The notes under the pieces were generated by a model that was not told the DNA's origin, did not search any database, and saw only the letters and a list, made by a program, of their open reading frames with translations. A DNA stretch of 64,000 nt, from contig JAEWKC010000005.1 in NCBI GenBank assembly GCA_023386235.1, forward strand, positions 123,039 to 187,038, written 5' to 3'. Source of the stretch: Bacteroidota bacterium. GTDB lineage: Bacteria > Bacteroidota > Bacteroidia > Chitinophagales > Chitinophagaceae. The first letter of the stretch is position 1; each line of letters opens with the position of its first letter. The position numbers and the translations under genes were made by a program. Shown piece after piece: positions 1-7,019 of the stretch.

Positions 1-60
1 GTAGATATGAACGTGTTTTACGGAGATAGCCTGTTGTTTAAAGAGATGCTGATAAACTGA

Positions 61-783
61 TTAGTATTTCTTTTTGAAGTTGCTGCGGTTATTATTATTG
101 CGGTTGTTATTGTTGTTGTTATTGCGGTTGTTGCCTGAAGGCTGATTGCTGTTGCGCTGTTTATTTTGATTATTATTGTTGCGCGCAGAAAAGTTTTGCC
201 TGTTTTTATTTTTGTTCTGCTGGTTGCGGTTGGTAACAAAATTGTCTTTGTGTTTAATAAACGGTGTATTCTCAAACTGTAGCTGTCCGCCTGTAATGCT
301 GTCCATTTCCGATTGTATAGAGGCATCCTGTACCAGTTCGTTGTGCCAAGTGCTGTATGCCAACTTCATGTAGTAAGCAACCGCGTTGGCAAAGCCATCT
401 TTCTTTTCTTCGTTGGTTTCCTGCAATGCTTTATTAATAACCAGCTCTATATTTTTGCCTAAGTGCGCGTATTTAGGATGACGCTCGGGATAAGGCAGTG
501 GTTCGGGTTTTTCTTTGTAGGTTTCTTTTTCAGGAATAGGATAGGGACTTTCTACTTCCAGTTTAAAGCCGCTCATAAAGAAAAGATGATCCCAAAGTTT
601 ATGTCTGAAATCTTCTACATTCTTTAAATGCGGATTCAGAAATCCCATTAATTCTATCAGCACTTCAGCCTGCTGCTGTCTTTTTTCTTTATCTTCAATA
701 GTAAGCAGGTAGTCTACCATCTTTTGAATATGTCTTCCGTGCTCTCTCATGCTCATGTGCGGTCGGGCTGTGTTATATTCCAT
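61..783 (-). CDS. DUF4290 domain protein with Asn-rich tail
   Basis: Conserved Bacteroidota protein of 240 aa that I recognise as the DUF4290 family; its function is unknown. Residues 1 to about 180 form the conserved, probably helical part, with no signal peptide or membrane segment, so it is probably cytoplasmic. Residues about 185-240 are a low-complexity tail of Asn, Arg, Gln and Lys ending in KKKY, which looks disordered and basic and could contact nucleic acid (inference). The ATG is at 783. The nearest good promoter is at 1051-1083, which would give a leader of about 260 nt. Family call is fairly secure; no function is claimed. Confidence 0.8.
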   Translation of the reverse strand: MEYNTARPHMSMREHGRHIQKMVDYLLTIEDKEKRQQQAEVLIELMGFLNPHLKNVEDFRHKLWDHLFFMSGFKLEVESPYPIPEKETYKEKPEPLPYPERHPKYAHLGKNIELVINKALQETNEEKKDGFANAVAYYMKLAYSTWHNELVQDASIQSEMDSITGGQLQFENTPFIKHKDNFVTNRNQQNKNKNRQNFSARNNNNQNKQRNSNQPSGNNRNNNNNNNRNNNNRSNFKKKY

Positions 784-1188
784 ATATTAATTTGATAATT
801 TAATGAATTTAGCCATTACTGTTCCATCTTGTTCAGAACAGTTGGCGGTCATTTGTTTTTTAAATGTTGTAACTGAGCTATTATGCAGAAACATCTGTCT
901 GTCAGCTTAAAGGTTTTAATATTGTTTGTATTTGTAAAATGTGATAAATAAATCAAATCGGCATTTGTAACTTATCAAAAATCTGTAAATACAGTAAATT
1001 ATTTATCCGGTATTTTTCAAAATACTTTTCAGTAGTTCTCAAGGATGGTGCAAAAGTAATTAATTATTATAATTATCAACAAAAAAATAATATTGATTTT
1101 CTATACAGCCATTTTTTTTGACAGAAATTAAAACATCGGTTATTTCATCCGTATATTTTCAATTTTACGTCTTTGTCAGATATAATTA
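784..1188. other. Non-coding stretch between DUF4290 gene and yajQ
   Basis: AT-rich stretch without a convincing gene. It holds the promoter at 1051-1083 reading toward the DUF4290 gene. On the minus strand the presumed leader contains two small palindromes, GTATTTT-GA-AAAATAC and CTGTA-TT-TACAG, and a short open frame of 35 codons (787-894) that ends 3 nt before the DUF4290 ATG. The short frame has no other coding evidence and may be chance. Confidence 0.5.
1051..1083 (-). promoter_or_regulatory. Bacteroidota-type promoter upstream of DUF4290 gene
   Basis: On the minus strand TTTG (1083-1080), a 21-nt spacer, then TACTTTTG (1058-1051), matching the -33 TTTG and -7 TAnnTTTG pattern of Bacteroidota primary sigma factor promoters. 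The predicted start of transcription is near 1045, so the transcript would have a long leader before the ATG at 783. Confidence 0.5.
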
Positions 1189-1674
1189 TTATTTCATGTT
1201 GATAAATGTAAGCGGAAGATTGATGCTGCCTTTAAGACTGGCGATGACAGCCTGCAGATCATCAATTTTTTTTGCGGTTACTCTTACTATATCATCCATT
1301 ATTTGTGCCTGTACTTTTAGTCCGCTGTCTTTAATCTGTTTCACTATTTTCTTTGCGTCTTCCTGTTTTAGTCCGTTTTGTACGGGTACTTCTTTCTTTA
1401 CTACCTTACCGCTGGGATAGGTTTCCTTTTCAAAATCGAAAGCCACGGGATCTATGCCCTGCTTCATAGCACGACTGATGATCACATCAATGATCTGTTG
1501 CATTTTCATATCGCTTTCGGCTTCAAGTTTTACGATGTAGTTTTTTTTATCCAGCTCAATTTCTACAGGCGAATTTTTAAAATCGAAACGATTGGATATT
1601 TCTTTTTTCACGGTGTTTACCGCGTTGTCCAGTGTTTGAAGGTCTACTTTACAAGCTATATCAAATGAAGGCAT
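1189..1674 (-). CDS. yajQ: YajQ family nucleotide-binding protein
   Basis: Protein of 161 aa, the normal length for YajQ (UPF0234). It opens with MPSFDIACKVD and has the SRFDFKN-like segment (here NRFDFKNSPVE) typical of the family, which has two ferredoxin-like folds. Xanthomonas members bind cyclic di-GMP, and E. coli YajQ has been reported to bind nucleotides or RNA; which applies here is unknown. It is cytoplasmic with no signal or membrane segment. A TAACTTTG box lies on the minus strand at 1745-1738, about 64 nt before the ATG. It stands alone, divergent from the kdsC-like gene. Confidence 0.92.
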   Translation of the reverse strand: MPSFDIACKVDLQTLDNAVNTVKKEISNRFDFKNSPVEIELDKKNYIVKLEAESDMKMQQIIDVIISRAMKQGIDPVAFDFEKETYPSGKVVKKEVPVQNGLKQEDAKKIVKQIKDSGLKVQAQIMDDIVRVTAKKIDDLQAVIASLKGSINLPLTFINMK

Positions 1675-1926
1675 GGTGTGAATGGTTAATGATGAGTGAT
1701 GAATTGTTTTGTGTAACTTTTAAATTTAGATTTACATCAAAGTTAAAGAAAATAATAGTTAATCGGCGCTATTATATCTTATAATTTGGTTGCACAAAAG
1801 GTTACATACCAGTCCAAAAATATATTTTATGCTTTCGCATACTATTTTTAGCAATGTAAAAAAAGAAGTAAGTCTAAAAGTAGCTGCCCATTTAAAATCT
1901 CTTATAATTATCACTTAATGCTCCTT

Positions 1927-1958
1927 TTTGCCAAATCGCGGTTTCCTGAGTACCTTTG
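1927..1958 (+). promoter_or_regulatory. Promoter of the kdsC-like gene, probably leaderless
   Basis: TTTG at 1927-1930, a 20-nt spacer and TACCTTTG at 1951-1958 match the Bacteroidota consensus. The ATG of the downstream gene is at 1964, only 6 nt after the -7 box, so transcription should begin at or next to the start codon. The element also shows that the in-frame TTG at 1928 cannot be the start. Confidence 0.7.
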
Positions 1959-1963
1959 CCTAT

Positions 1964-2500
1964 ATGAATATACTGGCAACACTTAAAAATGTAAATACTT
2001 TTATTTTTGATATGGACGGAGTGCTTACAGATGGCAAAGTTACCATTGTTCCGTATGGCGCCGAGCCCGATTATGTAATGGCCAGAAGTATGCACACTAA
2101 AGACGGCTACGCTATTCAATTGGCTGTAAAAAAAGGCTACACAGTTGCTGTTATTTCGGGTGGCATTTATCCGGGCGCTAATAAAAGATTTTCACAATTG
2201 GGAATTAAGCATATTTTTATGGGCATTACCGACAAGCAAAGCTGCCTGAAAGCGCTGGCTGAAAAAGAAAATATCAACTTACAGCAGGCATTGTTTATGG
2301 GAGACGATATACCTGACCATCAAAGTATGTTGCTTTGCGGAGTGAAGGCTTGCCCGGCAGACGCGGTAACGGAAATAAAAAATATCAGCGATTATATTTC
2401 ACCGGTAAAAGGCGGTGAAGGTTGTGTGAGAGACGTAATAGAAAAAGTGCTGAAGTTGAGAAGTGACTGGAATTTTGAAACAAAAATAGCATCAAAATAA
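1964..2500 (+). CDS. kdsC: KdsC-like HAD phosphatase (KDO-8-phosphate phosphatase family)
   Basis: Protein of 178 aa of the C0 (capless) HAD phosphatases. Visible motifs are motif I FDMDGVLTDG (nucleophile Asp and acid Asp), motif II VISGG, the Lys in TDKQS and motif III GDDIPD. In this family KdsC removes phosphate from 3-deoxy-D-manno-octulosonate 8-phosphate in lipopolysaccharide inner-core synthesis, usually as a tetramer; a related nonulosonate or other sugar phosphatase is the alternative. The ATG at 1964 is chosen because the promoter covers the earlier TTG. The prenyltransferase gene follows after 7 nt, so the two are probably co-transcribed. lpxK elsewhere in the window fits a lipid A-making organism. 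Confidence 0.8.
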   Translation: MNILATLKNVNTFIFDMDGVLTDGKVTIVPYGAEPDYVMARSMHTKDGYAIQLAVKKGYTVAVISGGIYPGANKRFSQLGIKHIFMGITDKQSCLKALAEKENINLQQALFMGDDIPDHQSMLLCGVKACPADAVTEIKNISDYISPVKGGEGCVRDVIEKVLKLRSDWNFETKIASK

Positions 2501-2507
2501 GTTTGTA

Positions 2508-3443
2508 TTGAAAAAAATAGCTGCTTTTTTTACATTGGTAAGATGGCCCAATCTGCTTTTTATTGTGCTTACACAATATCTGTTTTTCTATGCGGTGCTT
2601 CATCCACTTTTTGTAAAAGAAGGTGTACACAATAATCTTAACTTATTATATCTTACGCTGCTGGTTGTTTCTTCTGTATTTATAGCGGGCGCGGGTAATA
2701 TTATTAATGATTATTTCGACAGAAATATAGATTTAATCAATAAACCTGATAAGGTAATCATTGGAAAATATATCCATCGTCATTGGGCTATATCCTGCCA
2801 TATCTTTTTAAGTACCGTTGCGGTATTTATTGGCTTTTATCTTGACGCTAAAGCCGGTACTTTTTTGCTGGGTATTACCAACAGCATTTGTGTAACCCTT
2901 TTATTTATCTATTCTGTAGTTTTAAAAAGAAAAGCTTTATGGGGCAATGTGATTATTTCACTGCTTACGGCATGGACGGTTTCGGTGGTTACGTTTTCTG
3001 AAACAAAAGCCCTTATCAGTGGATTTTCCGAGGCCAATATTTCAGCCATCACCAGGATCACCATTCTTTATACAAGCTTTGCTTTTATTATTTCTTTGGT
3101 AAGAGAAATGGTGAAAGACGCCGAAGACCTCGAAGGTGACAGGAAGTACGGCTGCACTACTTTCCCTATACTCTTTGGTATACCTGCCACAAAAGTGTTT
3201 ATCTATATCTGGCTGCTCATTCTGATAGGCTTATTGATAATTTTATTGTTTTATATTCTTCCTTTTGGCTGGTGGCTTGGCATGTTGTATATAATAGTGT
3301 TTGTGCTGCTGCCACTTTTTAAAATTGCATTACAGCTTAAGAACGCCTATACACCCGCGGAGTTCCACAAAATAAGCACACTTATAAAAATGGTAATGCT
3401 TACAGGAATCTGTTCCATGATGTTTTTTTGGTATTATACCTGA
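2508..3443 (+). CDS. UbiA-family prenyltransferase (geranylgeranylglycerol-phosphate type)
   Basis: Integral membrane protein of 311 aa with about eight or nine hydrophobic helices. Two Asp-rich motifs mark the UbiA superfamily: NDYFDRNID (about 67-75) and DAEDLEGD (about 205-212), which bind Mg-prenyl diphosphate. Bacteroidota relatives are commonly annotated as geranylgeranylglycerol-phosphate geranylgeranyltransferase; the actual acceptor cannot be read from sequence. The start is TTG at 2508, 7 nt after the phosphatase gene, and no better ATG exists before the first helix. Its 3' end overlaps the convergent membrane-protein gene by 10 nt. Confidence 0.82.
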   Translation: MKKIAAFFTLVRWPNLLFIVLTQYLFFYAVLHPLFVKEGVHNNLNLLYLTLLVVSSVFIAGAGNIINDYFDRNIDLINKPDKVIIGKYIHRHWAISCHIFLSTVAVFIGFYLDAKAGTFLLGITNSICVTLLFIYSVVLKRKALWGNVIISLLTAWTVSVVTFSETKALISGFSEANISAITRITILYTSFAFIISLVREMVKDAEDLEGDRKYGCTTFPILFGIPATKVFIYIWLLILIGLLIILLFYILPFGWWLGMLYIIVFVLLPLFKIALQLKNAYTPAEFHKISTLIKMVMLTGICSMMFFWYYT

Positions 3444-5500
3444 TGACTTTCCTCGGAAATCTTTTGTAAGATATTGTTGCTTTTAGAGCTGGAAGGCGGT
3501 ATAAGAAAGTTGAGCGGGTAACGGAAAAAATACTTGAATAATATTTTAAAAAACTCAGGGTAATCTTTCATCTTCACATTTCTGGAGCGCACCGCTACTA
3601 TGAACGCCAGTATAAAGCTGATGGAGAAATTCATAAATCCAATACCCAATACACCAATAATCACAGTAAGTAAATAATCAGACGTAAGATTAGATAAGCC
3701 TAATCCATAGGCGCCTATGGAAACGTTGGCAGAAGAAATGGTAATGTGACGAATATCAAAGTTAATGCCCAGTAATTTTGGAACAATGCTGCTCATACCC
3801 AAAAAGAAGCCCAGAGCTACGTTACCGACTATGCCGCCCATGCTTTGTTCTATGTAATTACCGGTTTTGCGCAATTTGTTTTTAGAGAAATAATTTCTCA
3901 GGGAAGGGTGTTCTTCAATCCTTTTTCCAACATTGCCATACTTTAGTTTGTTCTGCACATAGCCGGCAATAAGGCTACTTAAAAACAGGAAAACTCCTGT
4001 ATTGCAAGCGTAGAGTAAGCTCCAGCTATGAAAAGGATGCTGCTCTTCCAGCATTCTATATGCCGCGGCGCCACTCACCAGCTTGTGTCCGAAAATAACG
4101 TCGTATAAATAAGCAAGCAAATAAGTGCCCGGGAACACTACGATCAGATTGCCGATAAAAGATGCGGCCTGGCTGCGAAAAACCTTGCCTACCGTTACGG
4201 CAAGTGCAAATAAGTTTGGTTTGCCATTACGCTTTTCGTCAAAAGAGCTGGCCACAGCGCTTGCTGTAAATGCGGGCTGTTTGGTGGCAAGTATAGAATG
4301 TGTTTCTTCTATCATTACAAACCCGGCAGAATAGTTAAGGCTGTTAGCAATGCCCTGAGCAAACGGGTTCATGTGAAAAAGCGAGAGCACACTTTTTATA
4401 ATACCTACAAAGCATATGATAAAGCCTCCCCACATGGCGGCTATAAGCATTCTTGCATATTCTTTCCACGTAGTGGTTATGTACTTAGTGCCTTTGTATC
4501 CTTTATGCTCGGCAATCTGGTAAGCAACGTATCCAAAGCTTTGTGAGAGAAGTTCACGTAAACTGTTTTTTCTTTTTTCAGATCGTACTATTTGCTTAAA
4601 AAAGTTTACAAACCTGTCGGCATTTACAGCATTATCATTATCTGTAAAGTCAAAAATAATATGCATTCTTCTCAGGCTGAAACTTATTACCAGCGTACTG
4701 TAGGTGAGCGAAAGGCTGGCGCCATGCACACGTTGCGCTTCACGAATTTCTTCCAGGCATTTAGAGGAAGCGGCAAGTGCTTCTTTCAGCCTTCTTGTGG
4801 CTAGCTCAATTACCAGTTTGTTGTCGTTTTGCGTATTGTGCAGCTCAATCAGCTTTAGCAGGTAATGATTTTGCAATACAAAGGGATTTTCCTTCAGGTA
4901 TTTTTCAGACATGTACTGCATCATCTCCCTCTCTGTGCCCTGGTTGGCAATTCTGTAGCTCAGTATTTCCATGCTGTAAAGCAGCTGTCTTCTTAAAGCG
5001 GCGTTATTATGCCCCGACTCTATACCTATGGAAGTGAAAAGATATGTCCAGATGCTGTTGCTTACATTTTCAACCCATAAATAATCTCTTTTTTTATAAA
5101 AAATACGATTGATTACATACAGGAAATCTTTTTCTGACTGAAGCGCGGGTAAAAACTTTTGGTTGATCCTTTTTGAAAATTCCTGCGAAAAGCCTTTGGT
5201 TACAAGCATTCCGCTTTCTGTAAGCGCTGGTACCAGATTGGTGTTGATTAACTGCGATATAATTGCGGTTTGCAGGTTTTTTATTAAATGCGGATTATCT
5301 TCCAGCAGTACTACAGATTCATATATGTTTGCCTCGGCTTTTTTAGAGTCGTTGCCGTTGGAAGGTCTTATGAGTTTAAAGAAATCTACCAGCAGATCCA
5401 GCCCCTTTGCAGTATCAAATACCTCCAGATGCAGTTTTCCCTGAAGAGATTGCTCTATGAGCGGTGATAAAATATTTTTCTTTTTTTTAAATAAGACCAT
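3434..5500 (-). CDS. Membrane protein of the 'site-specific recombinase' (Gcr) family
   Basis: Protein of 688 aa resembling the family filed as SpecificRecomb (Gcr-like). The N-terminal half (about 1-330) is soluble and helical. From about residue 345 to 660 there are several hydrophobic segments and glycine-rich stretches such as GGIVGNVALGFFLGM. I see neither the Arg-His-Arg-Tyr set of tyrosine recombinases nor a serine-recombinase domain, so a DNA recombination role is doubtful and the family name is probably historical. It more likely works in the inner membrane; its function is unknown. It is a single gene, convergent with the prenyltransferase gene. Confidence 0.7.
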   Translation of the reverse strand: MVLFKKKKNILSPLIEQSLQGKLHLEVFDTAKGLDLLVDFFKLIRPSNGNDSKKAEANIYESVVLLEDNPHLIKNLQTAIISQLINTNLVPALTESGMLVTKGFSQEFSKRINQKFLPALQSEKDFLYVINRIFYKKRDYLWVENVSNSIWTYLFTSIGIESGHNNAALRRQLLYSMEILSYRIANQGTEREMMQYMSEKYLKENPFVLQNHYLLKLIELHNTQNDNKLVIELATRRLKEALAASSKCLEEIREAQRVHGASLSLTYSTLVISFSLRRMHIIFDFTDNDNAVNADRFVNFFKQIVRSEKRKNSLRELLSQSFGYVAYQIAEHKGYKGTKYITTTWKEYARMLIAAMWGGFIICFVGIIKSVLSLFHMNPFAQGIANSLNYSAGFVMIEETHSILATKQPAFTASAVASSFDEKRNGKPNLFALAVTVGKVFRSQAASFIGNLIVVFPGTYLLAYLYDVIFGHKLVSGAAAYRMLEEQHPFHSWSLLYACNTGVFLFLSSLIAGYVQNKLKYGNVGKRIEEHPSLRNYFSKNKLRKTGNYIEQSMGGIVGNVALGFFLGMSSIVPKLLGINFDIRHITISSANVSIGAYGLGLSNLTSDYLLTVIIGVLGIGFMNFSISFILAFIVAVRSRNVKMKDYPEFFKILFKYFFRYPLNFLIPPSSSKSNNILQKISEESHQV

Positions 5501-5651
5501 TTAGTACGTGCTACAATAATTTGGATTGTATAAAAACGAGTTTCAAAAATAGATTTATTTTTTTAAAATAAAGAATAAGCGCGTGCTTATGTTTTTTCAA
5601 ATGGAGTAGAGGTGTAATTAAATAAAATGCAATGTGTTATTTGCATCAAAA

Positions 5652-5677
5652 AAACCTTTCAGATGGCTGAAAGGTTT
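5652..5677 (-). terminator. Intrinsic terminator after rpmE2
   Basis: Perfect 11-bp inverted repeat AAACCTTTCAG / CTGAAAGGTTT with a 4-nt loop. Read on the minus strand it is followed by a run of T, placing a terminator about 27 nt after the L31 stop codon. Confidence 0.85.
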
Positions 5678-5703
5678 CTAAAAAATGTATAACTGCCTGG
5701 CAA

Positions 5704-5952
5704 TTATTTCTTCTTTTCGTAACGTCTTTTAAATTTATCAATACGTCCGGCTGTGTCAACCAGTACATTTTTACCGGTATAAAACGGGTGCGAAGTATTG
5801 GAAATTTCCAGTTTTATAACAGGATATTCTACTCCTTCAAAAACTGTAGTTTCTTTGCTTGAAGTGGTAGAGCGCGAAAGAAACTCGTCGCCGTTACTCA
5901 TGTCTCTGAAAACTACTAATCTGTAACTTTCAGGGTGGATACCTTTTTTCAT
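5704..5952 (-). CDS. rpmE2: 50S ribosomal protein L31, type B
   Basis: Protein of 82 aa beginning MKKGIHPESYRLVVF and containing the type B landmarks SNTSHPFYTG and a basic end RRYEKKK. It lacks the CxxC pairs of zinc-binding L31, so it is the zinc-independent form. L31 bridges the two ribosomal subunits. The gene has its own promoter (6012-6043) with a leader of about 54 nt that includes a small ACGG/CCGT hairpin just before the ATG, and its own terminator, so it is monocistronic. Confidence 0.97.
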   Translation of the reverse strand: MKKGIHPESYRLVVFRDMSNGDEFLSRSTTSSKETTVFEGVEYPVIKLEISNTSHPFYTGKNVLVDTAGRIDKFKRRYEKKK

Positions 5953-6011
5953 AATAAAAAATTTTAGGCTACACGGATTTTGCCGTATAATTTAAATAAA
6001 AATTTGGTTGG

Positions 6012-6043
6012 CAAAGGTACAAGTAAATTCTGTTTTCTACAAA
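6012..6043 (-). promoter_or_regulatory. rpmE2 promoter
   Basis: Minus-strand TTTG (6043-6040), 20-nt spacer, TACCTTTG (6019-6012). It lies between pyrH and rpmE2 and gives rpmE2 transcription independent of pyrH. Confidence 0.7.
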
Positions 6044-6056
6044 TTATTTACTGTTT

Positions 6057-6770
6057 TTAGTATACCATAGTGCCAATATTTCTGCCTTCTATTACTTTTA
6101 GCAGATTGCCGCGCTCGTTCATGTTAAATACAATAATGGGCATTTTATTTTCCATACAAAGCGTAAAGGCTGTGGCATCCATTACTTTCAGGTTGTTTTG
6201 TATACATTCCTGGTAGGTTATTTTGCCGTATTTTGTAGCTGAAGCATCTTTTTCAGGATCGGCGGTATATATACCGTCTACTCTGGTGCCTTTTAAAATC
6301 ACGTCTGCTTTAATTTCAATGGCTCTTAAAGAGCCGCCTGTGTCTGTGGTAAAGTACGGGTTGCCGGTGCCGGCGCCAAAAATCACTACTCTGTTCTTCT
6401 CCAGGTGTCTGATGGCTCTGCGACGAATATAGGGCTCTGCTACTTGTTCCATATGCAAAGCGCTTTGCAAACGGGTAAATACGCCAATCTTTTCCAGCAT
6501 AGCCTGCATTGCCATGCCGTTGATTACGGTGGCAAGCATACCCATGTAATCGCCATGAGCTCTTTCTATTCCACTTTCGGCTTCGTTCATACCTCTGTAA
6601 ATATTGCCGGCGCCAATGACTATAGCTACCTGCACACCCATATCGGTTATGCTTTTAATATCTAAAGCATAACGCTCTATGATCTTCGGGTCAAATGGTT
6701 CGGTACTGTTAGGGGCTTTTAAAGATTCGCCTGAAAGTTTGAGTAATACTCTTTTGTATTTAGGTAGCAT
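6057..6770 (-). CDS. pyrH: UMP kinase
   Basis: Bacterial UMP kinase of 237 aa from the ATG at 6770, of the amino acid kinase fold, hexameric in known members; it phosphorylates UMP to UDP in pyrimidine synthesis. Landmarks are YKRVLLKLSGESL at the N-terminus (phosphate-binding Lys and Ser-Gly), GAGNIYRG, GTGNPYFTTDT and DGIYTADPEKD. An in-frame TTG at 6803 would add 11 residues, but those fall in a promoter-like TATATTTTGC sequence and do not match the family, so I choose 6770. It is divergent from the M13 peptidase gene. pyrH is often next to frr or tsf in other bacteria; neither is here. Confidence 0.95.
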   Translation of the reverse strand: MLPKYKRVLLKLSGESLKAPNSTEPFDPKIIERYALDIKSITDMGVQVAIVIGAGNIYRGMNEAESGIERAHGDYMGMLATVINGMAMQAMLEKIGVFTRLQSALHMEQVAEPYIRRRAIRHLEKNRVVIFGAGTGNPYFTTDTGGSLRAIEIKADVILKGTRVDGIYTADPEKDASATKYGKITYQECIQNNLKVMDATAFTLCMENKMPIIVFNMNERGNLLKVIEGRNIGTMVY

Positions 6771-6992
6771 AAGTGGAATAATTTTGAATGCAAAATAACG
6801 CAAAATATACCTAAACTAAAAATGAATAAACAACAATCTCTGATTTAAAACAAAAAATACACGGTAAAATTTGTGGAGCAAATAAAACAGGTATGTGAAA
6901 GACGCATAACTAATTTAAAGTATTAAAATTAAAGGTTTCTTAATACTTCTCTATTGTATGCTTGTAATGATTATATAACCGTTGAAAAAAAT

Positions 6993-7000
6993 TATATTTG
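6993..7000 (+). promoter_or_regulatory. -7 box of the M13 peptidase gene
   Basis: TATATTTG matches TAnnTTTG, 20 nt before the ATG at 7020. No convincing -33 TTTG at the usual spacing. Confidence 0.45.
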
Positions 7001-7019
7001 TTGCAAAATCTTTCTTTAA

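Noticed and set aside
61..252. CRISPR-like or tandem repeat array in the repetitive TTG/TTA tract
   Set aside because: It is a coding simple-sequence tract for poly-Asn without repeat-spacer organisation.
1928..1963. Earlier TTG start for the kdsC-like gene
   Set aside because: The segment is occupied by the -33 and -7 promoter elements, and the family begins after it.
3434..5500. Mobile element suggested by the recombinase family name
   Set aside because: No recombinase catalytic residues, no terminal repeats, no transposase and ordinary housekeeping neighbours.
6771..6803. Earlier TTG start for pyrH
   Set aside because: The added residues do not match UmpK N-termini and overlap a promoter-like sequence.
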